Assembly: GCA_035306625.1 (NCBI GenBank)
Contig: DATGNS010000056.1
Location: 1-10,494, forward strand
Length of the DNA: 10,494 nucleotides
Direction of reading: 5' to 3'
Source: Serpens sp035306625
GTDB lineage: Bacteria; Pseudomonadota; Gammaproteobacteria; Pseudomonadales; Pseudomonadaceae
A program made the position numbers and the translations under genes. The notes under the pieces are model-generated. The model was not told where the DNA came from, did no database searches, and saw only the letters and a list, made by a program, of their open reading frames with translations. Shown here in pieces: positions 6,245 to 10,494 of this stretch (the stretch's first letter is position 1; every line of letters begins with the position of its first letter).

Positions 6245-7992
6245 TGGCGTCACGTCGCTCCGCCCTCGTGCTTCCCGGGGTGGCGATTCTTGCCTTCGCC
6301 ATCTTTCTGGGCTTCGCGCTACTCAGGCTGTTTCTGGTCGAACAGGATATGCGCGACAACGTCGACGAGAACATGCTTTGGGTGACCACCCAGGCCCAGG
6401 TTGCTAGCCACCGCTTTGATCAGGCCCTGAGCCGCCGGGCGCTGGGCTCGGGGGATCAGGCCCCCGAGCTGCGTTTCGATATCTTGGTCAGCCGCCTGCG
6501 GCTGATGGATGATGGCCCTCAACGGCGCTACCTGCGTCAGGTGGGCCTGGAAGCCCCCCTGGACAGCACCCTGACCCACCTCGATGCCATCGACACCCTG
6601 CTGGCGGCCGGGAGCCCGGGGGCCGCGAGGCTCGTCGCCATCCAGACGGAGCTCGACCCGTTAATGTCCACCCTCAACCGCATTGCCACCGGGGTCATGA
6701 AGGAGGAGTGGGAGAGCACCGGGGCACGCCTGGATACTTATCGCACCAGCCTGATCCAGGTCATCGCCTCTGTGGTGGGCATTCTGATCTGCGGGCTACT
6801 GCTGATCGGGCTGTTGATCCTTGCCCTGCGCCAACGCCGCGCTGCACAGCGGGCTTTGATGCAAGCGCGAGACCACCTGGAGGATGAGGTGGCACACCGC
6901 ACCCGGGAGCTGGAGACCGAGCGCCAGCGGGTAGTTACCGCCATCGAGACGGCACCGGACGGGTTTGCCGCCTTCGATGCCCTGGGACGCCTGCAGCTGA
7001 CCAACCCCAAGCTGGGCGAGCTGCTGCCTCTGCCCGTCGAGACGCCGCCCACTCTCGACGCCCTGCTGACCCATATCCGCCAGCGGGCGAGCCGTGAGGA
7101 GCCCACTGCACAGACAGTCGACCAGGCGCCCGACGACGAGATGCAGTGCGACCTGGAGCTTAACGATGAGGGCTGGCGTCAGCTCACCGTGCGTCCTACC
7201 CCGGAGGGGGGACACGTGCTGCGGGTTGCCGACATCACCCGCTATAAGGCCGCAGCGAGCACTCTGGAGCGATCGCTGCAGCGGGAACGGGGCGTCAGCG
7301 AGTTCTATCGCAGCTTCGCGGCCATGGTCTCCCACCAGTTCCGTACCCCTCTGGCGGTGATCGACTCCGGCCTGCAGCGCCTGCAACGCCGCCATCGACG
7401 CTTTACGGCGGAACAACGCGACGAGCGCTACGCGCGCCTGCGTGAGGCGGTGGCCCAGATGACCCGCCTGGTAGAGTCATCGCTGACGGCGGCCCGCCTC
7501 GATGGTCACCAGGTAGAGGCGCGACCAGCGTGCCACTCCCTGGCAGCCATCGTCGACCACCTCTGCCGCCTGCAGGCCGAGGCCGGCGGCAACGACCGAC
7601 TCGCTGCCCAACACGCCAGCCCGGCGGCGCTAGCCTGGTGCGATCGCGCGCTTACCGAGCAAGTGCTGGCCAACCTGGTCTCCAACGCCCTCAAGTACTC
7701 GCCCGCCAGTCAACGGGTGGAGATCACCACGCTACGGGAGGGCGACCGGGCCCTCTGCCGGGTTCGGGATAGCGGCCCGGGTATTCCCCGCGTCGAGCAG
7801 GATCGTCTGTTTGAGCGCTTCTTCCGCGGCCGCACCGCCTCGGGCACCGAGGGTATCGGCCTGGGGCTCAATATTGCCCGCCACCTGGCGCGCATCCAGC
7901 AGGGGGATCTCGAGGTCAGCTCCCGCCCCGGCGAGGGCACGACCTTTACCCTGCGCCTGCCAGCCGCCCCGGAGGAGAGTGCGGATGATTAA
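6244..7992 (+). CDS. Membrane sensor histidine kinase
   Basis: The ATG at 6244 overlaps the preceding TGA (TGATG), giving 582 aa; a longer in-frame start lies inside the upstream gene and is rejected. TM1 is at about 8-32 and TM2 at about 168-195, enclosing a roughly 135-aa periplasmic sensor region that is largely helical. A coiled coil (about 197-228) leads to a PAS-like domain (about 229-340, APDGFAAFDALGRLQLTN). The kinase core is complete: H-box SHQFRTPL with phospho-accepting His364, N-box around Asn481 (LVSNALKYSP), G1 with Asp509 (RDSGPGIP), F-box RLFERFFRG, and G2 GIGLGLNIA from Gly537. It should autophosphorylate and pass phosphate to the regulator encoded next, whose start lies within its last codons. 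The signal sensed is unknown; the co-encoded exported protein is the obvious candidate partner. Confidence 0.95.
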   Translation: MASRRSALVLPGVAILAFAIFLGFALLRLFLVEQDMRDNVDENMLWVTTQAQVASHRFDQALSRRALGSGDQAPELRFDILVSRLRLMDDGPQRRYLRQVGLEAPLDSTLTHLDAIDTLLAAGSPGAARLVAIQTELDPLMSTLNRIATGVMKEEWESTGARLDTYRTSLIQVIASVVGILICGLLLIGLLILALRQRRAAQRALMQARDHLEDEVAHRTRELETERQRVVTAIETAPDGFAAFDALGRLQLTNPKLGELLPLPVETPPTLDALLTHIRQRASREEPTAQTVDQAPDDEMQCDLELNDEGWRQLTVRPTPEGGHVLRVADITRYKAAASTLERSLQRERGVSEFYRSFAAMVSHQFRTPLAVIDSGLQRLQRRHRRFTAEQRDERYARLREAVAQMTRLVESSLTAARLDGHQVEARPACHSLAAIVDHLCRLQAEAGGNDRLAAQHASPAALAWCDRALTEQVLANLVSNALKYSPASQRVEITTLREGDRALCRVRDSGPGIPRVEQDRLFERFFRGRTASGTEGIGLGLNIARHLARIQQGDLEVSSRPGEGTTFTLRLPAAPEESADD

Positions 7993-9058
7993 CACTGAAC
8001 GCCCCCCCTTGATCCTGTGTGCCGAAGACCAGGAGGACCTGCGTATCGATATCTGCGAGGAGCTCCGCGAGGCCGGCTATGCGGTGCTCGAGGCCGGAGA
8101 CGGCGAGGCAACGTTGCAACAGATGGATGCCAGCTCGCCAGACCTGATCCTGTGCGACATCAATATGCCGGGCCTCAACGGCTATGATGTCCTGGCGGCA
8201 GTACGTGAGCGCCGCCCACACCTGGCCGATACCCCTTTCATCTTCCTGACCGCGCTCTCCGACCCGCGAGACGTGGTCGATGGCAAGCGACTCGGCGCCG
8301 ATGACTATCTGGTCAAGCCCATCGACTACGACCTGCTGCTGGCCACCGTGGAGGCACGACTGCGCCAGGTGAGGCGCATGCGCACCAAGTCCAACCATGA
8401 GTTGCAGGAGCTGCGGGAGGCCATGGCGGCTCTCCACCAGAAAGCCTCACAACAGGCCTTCCAGGCGGCCACTCGCGCCCTGGACCTGATTGCTCCCGGC
8501 ATGGTGCTGCTCGATAGCCAGGCTCGCATCACTTTCGCTAATCAGCGCGCGCAACAGCTGGCAAGCGAAAGTGACGTGCTGGCATTGAATGCGACACTTT
8601 CGGCGAGTGGGTCTCTGGCCCGTCGCCTGCGCGAATGCATCACGGCGGCGACTCGGGCCAGCCGGCAGGAGGAGGAGCCGGTCTTCTCCCTGCGTCTCCC
8701 CCATCGACCGGGAGATCACGGCCTGCTGGTACTGATCTGCGCCCTGGGGCAAACGCCGGATACCGCCGGGACCGAGGCCAGCGTGGTGGTGCTGCTGTCG
8801 GCGCCGGACCAGCGCCCCACCCTGCCACGTGGGGTACTGGCCAGCCTGTTCGGGTTGACCCCCACCGAGACCCGTATTGCGCTGGCCTTGCTGGAGGGGC
8901 TGCGCACCGAGGAGATCGCCGAGCAGATGAGCGTCTCCCCCACCACCGTGGCATTTCACCTGCGCAACCTCTTCCAGAAGACCGATACCCATCGCCAGGC
9001 CGACCTGATTGCCCTGCTGCTGGCCGGTTCGATGACCGCCTATCTCGAAGGCCGCTGA
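7985..9058 (+). CDS. Response regulator, REC / PAS-like / LuxR-type HTH
   Basis: The ATG at 7985 lies within the end of the kinase gene (8-nt overlap) and is served by GGAGGAGAG upstream; the product is 357 aa. The receiver domain (8-125) has acidic Glu14-Asp15, phospho-acceptor Asp58 (LCDINMPGLNG), Thr89 and Lys111 (VKP). A charged helical linker (about 130-160) leads to a PAS-like middle region (about 163-275; LIAPGMVLLDSQARITFANQ). The C-terminal LuxR/GerE-type helix-turn-helix starts at LTPTETRIA (291) and has its recognition helix around SPTTVAFHLRNLFQKT (319-334). Typical LuxR-type regulators are about 210 aa and have no middle domain, so the PAS-like insert is unusual and may add a second signal. 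It is probably a DNA-binding regulator phosphorylated by the upstream kinase; its targets are unknown. Confidence 0.94.
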   Translation: MINTERPPLILCAEDQEDLRIDICEELREAGYAVLEAGDGEATLQQMDASSPDLILCDINMPGLNGYDVLAAVRERRPHLADTPFIFLTALSDPRDVVDGKRLGADDYLVKPIDYDLLLATVEARLRQVRRMRTKSNHELQELREAMAALHQKASQQAFQAATRALDLIAPGMVLLDSQARITFANQRAQQLASESDVLALNATLSASGSLARRLRECITAATRASRQEEEPVFSLRLPHRPGDHGLLVLICALGQTPDTAGTEASVVVLLSAPDQRPTLPRGVLASLFGLTPTETRIALALLEGLRTEEIAEQMSVSPTTVAFHLRNLFQKTDTHRQADLIALLLAGSMTAYLEGR

Positions 9059-9131
9059 TCCGACATCGCCTATCGACAAGGCACAACGACAGGTATCATC
9101 CGGCTCCTCGTCCACCACCGCGGGAGCCCCC
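9059..9131 (+). promoter_or_regulatory. Candidate promoter for the YejK-type gene
   Basis: The 73-bp gap contains TCGACA (9073-9078) and TATCAT (9094-9099), a sigma-70-like pair with a short 15-nt spacer, plus the ribosome site GGGAG at 9122-9126. No hairpin separates the gap from the response-regulator gene, so read-through is also possible. Confidence 0.3.
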
Positions 9132-10187
9132 ATGCCGATTCTCAACGCCATCGTTCATCGCATCGAGAAAGCCGGCGACGCCCCGGCCCGCCTGCTGGCA
9201 GCAAGCGAGCCTCTGTCCGCCCCGGATACCCTGGAGGCCATGCTCGAGGGCCTGACGCGGGCCTACCACGCCAAGAGCAAGGCCTGGGGGCACTTCCAGG
9301 ACGTCGAGTTCGACACTCAAGGCGATGCCGAGGCGGGTGACGTCACCGAAGGCAACGCAAGCGACGAAGGTGGCGGCTCGGTACTGGCCGCGGAGATCAC
9401 CGACTACCTCGCGGATAAGCGCGACTTCGTTACCCTGACGCGCGGCATCGCCGAGCGTCTGGCCAGGCTGCTGGACGCGCACCTTTCGGTGTCCGGCGAT
9501 CTGATGGTGCTGGATACCCGCTTCGGCGATGCGCGCTTCCTGACCCTGGCCCTGCTGCACCATCGCGAGGGGTTCGCCATCGACGGTGACCTGCAGCCGG
9601 TGCCGGCACGCCAGCTCAACCTGACGCAGATGAGCCTGGCCGCTCGGCTGGATATCAGCCAGTGGCAGAGCGGCGATTCCCGGCAGTACCTCTCCTGGAC
9701 CCGTGAGCGCGGCGGCAAGGCGCTGTCCGAGGGGTTCGCGGCGCTGCTCGGCGGGGTTGAAGGCGTCGATGCCCCGGGAGAGACCCGCACCCTGCTCAAG
9801 GCCTTCAGCGACTACGTGGAGAAGGAAGATCTGGCCGAAGAGGCCAGCCGCGAGAAGACCGACACGCTGGTCGACTATGCCAGCGAGCAGGCCAGTCGCG
9901 GAGAGCCGGTGACCCTGGAGGAGCTCTCGGGCCTGCTCGACGAGCAGCAACCCAAGGCCTTCTACGACCACATTCGTAACGCCGACTACGGGCTGTCGCC
10001 GGAGATCCCGCCGGACAGGAAGACCCTCAACCAGTTCAAGCGCTTCACCGGCCGCGCGGGCGGGGTCTCGATCAGCTTCGACTCCCACCTGCTGGGCTCC
10101 AGCGTGGAGTATGACGAGCACAGCGACCGGCTGATCATCAAGCAGGTGCCCAAGCAGTTGAAGGAGCAGCTCAAGCGCCAGGGATAG
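9132..10187 (+). CDS. yejK: Nucleoid-associated protein, YejK/NdpA family
   Basis: This is a 351-aa protein starting at the ATG at 9132 with GGGAG 5 nt upstream. It resembles E. coli YejK (335 aa) along its length: the N-terminal LTRAYHAKSKAWGHF block matches YejK LHRVYSAKNKAYGLF, a central LNLTQMSLAARLDISQWQ segment matches its LDINHADIVARIDLTEWE, and the C-terminal PDRKTLNQFKRFTGRAGG-SISFD block matches PADRSTLRQLTKFAGSGGG-TINFD. The family binds DNA and is found on the nucleoid; its precise role is poorly known. An acidic, Gly-rich insert (about residues 60-83) accounts for most of the extra length. It is not in an obvious operon with the signalling genes and is convergent with the thioredoxin gene. 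Confidence 0.93.
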   Translation: MPILNAIVHRIEKAGDAPARLLAASEPLSAPDTLEAMLEGLTRAYHAKSKAWGHFQDVEFDTQGDAEAGDVTEGNASDEGGGSVLAAEITDYLADKRDFVTLTRGIAERLARLLDAHLSVSGDLMVLDTRFGDARFLTLALLHHREGFAIDGDLQPVPARQLNLTQMSLAARLDISQWQSGDSRQYLSWTRERGGKALSEGFAALLGGVEGVDAPGETRTLLKAFSDYVEKEDLAEEASREKTDTLVDYASEQASRGEPVTLEELSGLLDEQQPKAFYDHIRNADYGLSPEIPPDRKTLNQFKRFTGRAGGVSISFDSHLLGSSVEYDEHSDRLIIKQVPKQLKEQLKRQG

Positions 10188-10204
10188 CCGTGCACCTCCC
10201 TGGC
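10177..10204. terminator. Short hairpin between convergent yejK and trx genes
   Basis: GCCAGGGA (10177-10184) and TCCCTGGC (10197-10204) pair perfectly over 8 bp with a 12-nt loop. The left arm overlaps the end of the yejK reading frame and the right arm lies 8 nt from the thioredoxin stop. There is no T-tract, so it is at best a weak or factor-aided terminator. Confidence 0.35.
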
Positions 10205-10212
10205 AGCAGGAC

Positions 10213-10494
10213 TCACACGAGGTGGGGCTGTAACCACTGACGCAGCTGTGACCCCTGCATGGCGCCGGCCTGGCGTGCCACCTCGCGCCCGCCCTTGAAC
10301 ACGATCAGGGTGGGAATGCTGCGGATGCCGAAGCGCCCGGCCAATGCCTGTTCCGCCTCGGTGTCGAGCTTGGCGAATCGCAGGTGGGGCTCCATCTCCC
10401 GGGCCGCCTCGGCGAAGATCGGCGCCATCATCTTGCAGGGCCCGCACCAGGCGGCCCAGAAGTCCACCACCACCGGCAGCTCGCTGCGCTCCAC
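10213..10494 (-). CDS. trxC: Thioredoxin, thioredoxin-2 type, N-terminus off window
   Basis: The frame runs from the window edge to the TGA at 10213-10215 and gives the last 93 residues of a thioredoxin domain. The redox-active WCGPC is present near the start of the visible part (FWAAWCGPCKMMAP), and the cis-proline loop appears in RFGIRSIPTLIVFKGG. The phrase TEAEQALAGRFGIRSIPT is closer to E. coli thioredoxin 2 (TrxC) than to TrxA. If so, the missing N-terminus should hold a zinc-binding pair of CxxC motifs. The GTG at the edge is probably an internal Val codon, not the start. It is a cytoplasmic disulfide reductase and unrelated in function to its neighbours. Confidence 0.88.
   Translation of the reverse strand: MERSELPVVVDFWAAWCGPCKMMAPIFAEAAREMEPHLRFAKLDTEAEQALAGRFGIRSIPTLIVFKGGREVARQAGAMQGSQLRQWLQPHLV

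Noticed and set aside
7811..7984. Upstream in-frame start for the response regulator
   Set aside because: It overlaps the kinase catalytic domain out of frame. The receiver domain begins directly after the ATG at 7985, which has a good ribosome site.
8447..9151. Open minus-strand frame of 234 codons
   Set aside because: It lies opposite the PAS-like and HTH parts of the response regulator; low-complexity translation without domain or ribosome site.
9096..10121. Long open minus-strand frame (341 codons)
   Set aside because: It is antisense to the yejK-type gene, whose protein is clearly recognisable. Long antisense frames are expected in GC-rich coding DNA, and the translation shows no domain.
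10492..10494. GTG at the window edge as thioredoxin start
   Set aside because: The family resemblance to thioredoxin 2 predicts more N-terminal sequence beyond the edge, so this is probably an internal valine codon.

Overview
The window is GC-rich and gene-dense, and the YejK-type nucleoid protein and the thioredoxin-2-type protein point to a gammaproteobacterium. Base composition and protein style would fit a halophilic or marine lineage such as Halomonadaceae. That placement is an inference from overall look; no marker gene in the window settles it. I see no tRNA, rRNA, CRISPR array, insertion sequence or phage gene.

Left half (1-5499): five genes for exported or membrane proteins, mostly of unknown function. 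Two genes on the minus strand (333-aa secreted protein, then a secreted protein cut by the window edge) lie back to back with a plus-strand gene for a 672-aa exported protein. That protein has a von Willebrand factor A (vWA) domain with an intact MIDAS metal site, a Pro-Glu linker and five tandem ~88-aa beta-type repeats. It converges on a minus-strand pair made of a multi-pass membrane protein and a small exported protein with a helical N-terminal part. Two strong hairpins fill the space between the convergent genes.

Middle (5723-9058): a tightly coupled plus-strand signalling operon. It encodes a small exported protein with the oxidoreductase molybdopterin-binding fold but no cysteine at all, a two-TM sensor histidine kinase with a PAS-like domain, and a response regulator of REC / PAS-like / LuxR-HTH layout. 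The gene ends overlap (1 nt and 8 nt). The likely reading is that the exported protein is a sensory partner of the kinase, which phosphorylates the regulator.

Right end (9132-10494): a YejK/NdpA-family nucleoid-associated protein, convergent with the 3' part of a thioredoxin-2-type gene running off the edge. These are housekeeping genes.

The most notable non-coding observation is a 19-21 nt imperfect palindrome found almost unchanged (one mismatch) upstream of both the vWA gene and the membrane-protein pair. Each copy has the same orientation relative to its gene and a similar distance to the start codon, and a weaker relative lies upstream of the signalling operon. This suggests that the vWA protein, the membrane protein and its small partner are co-regulated and may form one envelope-associated system.
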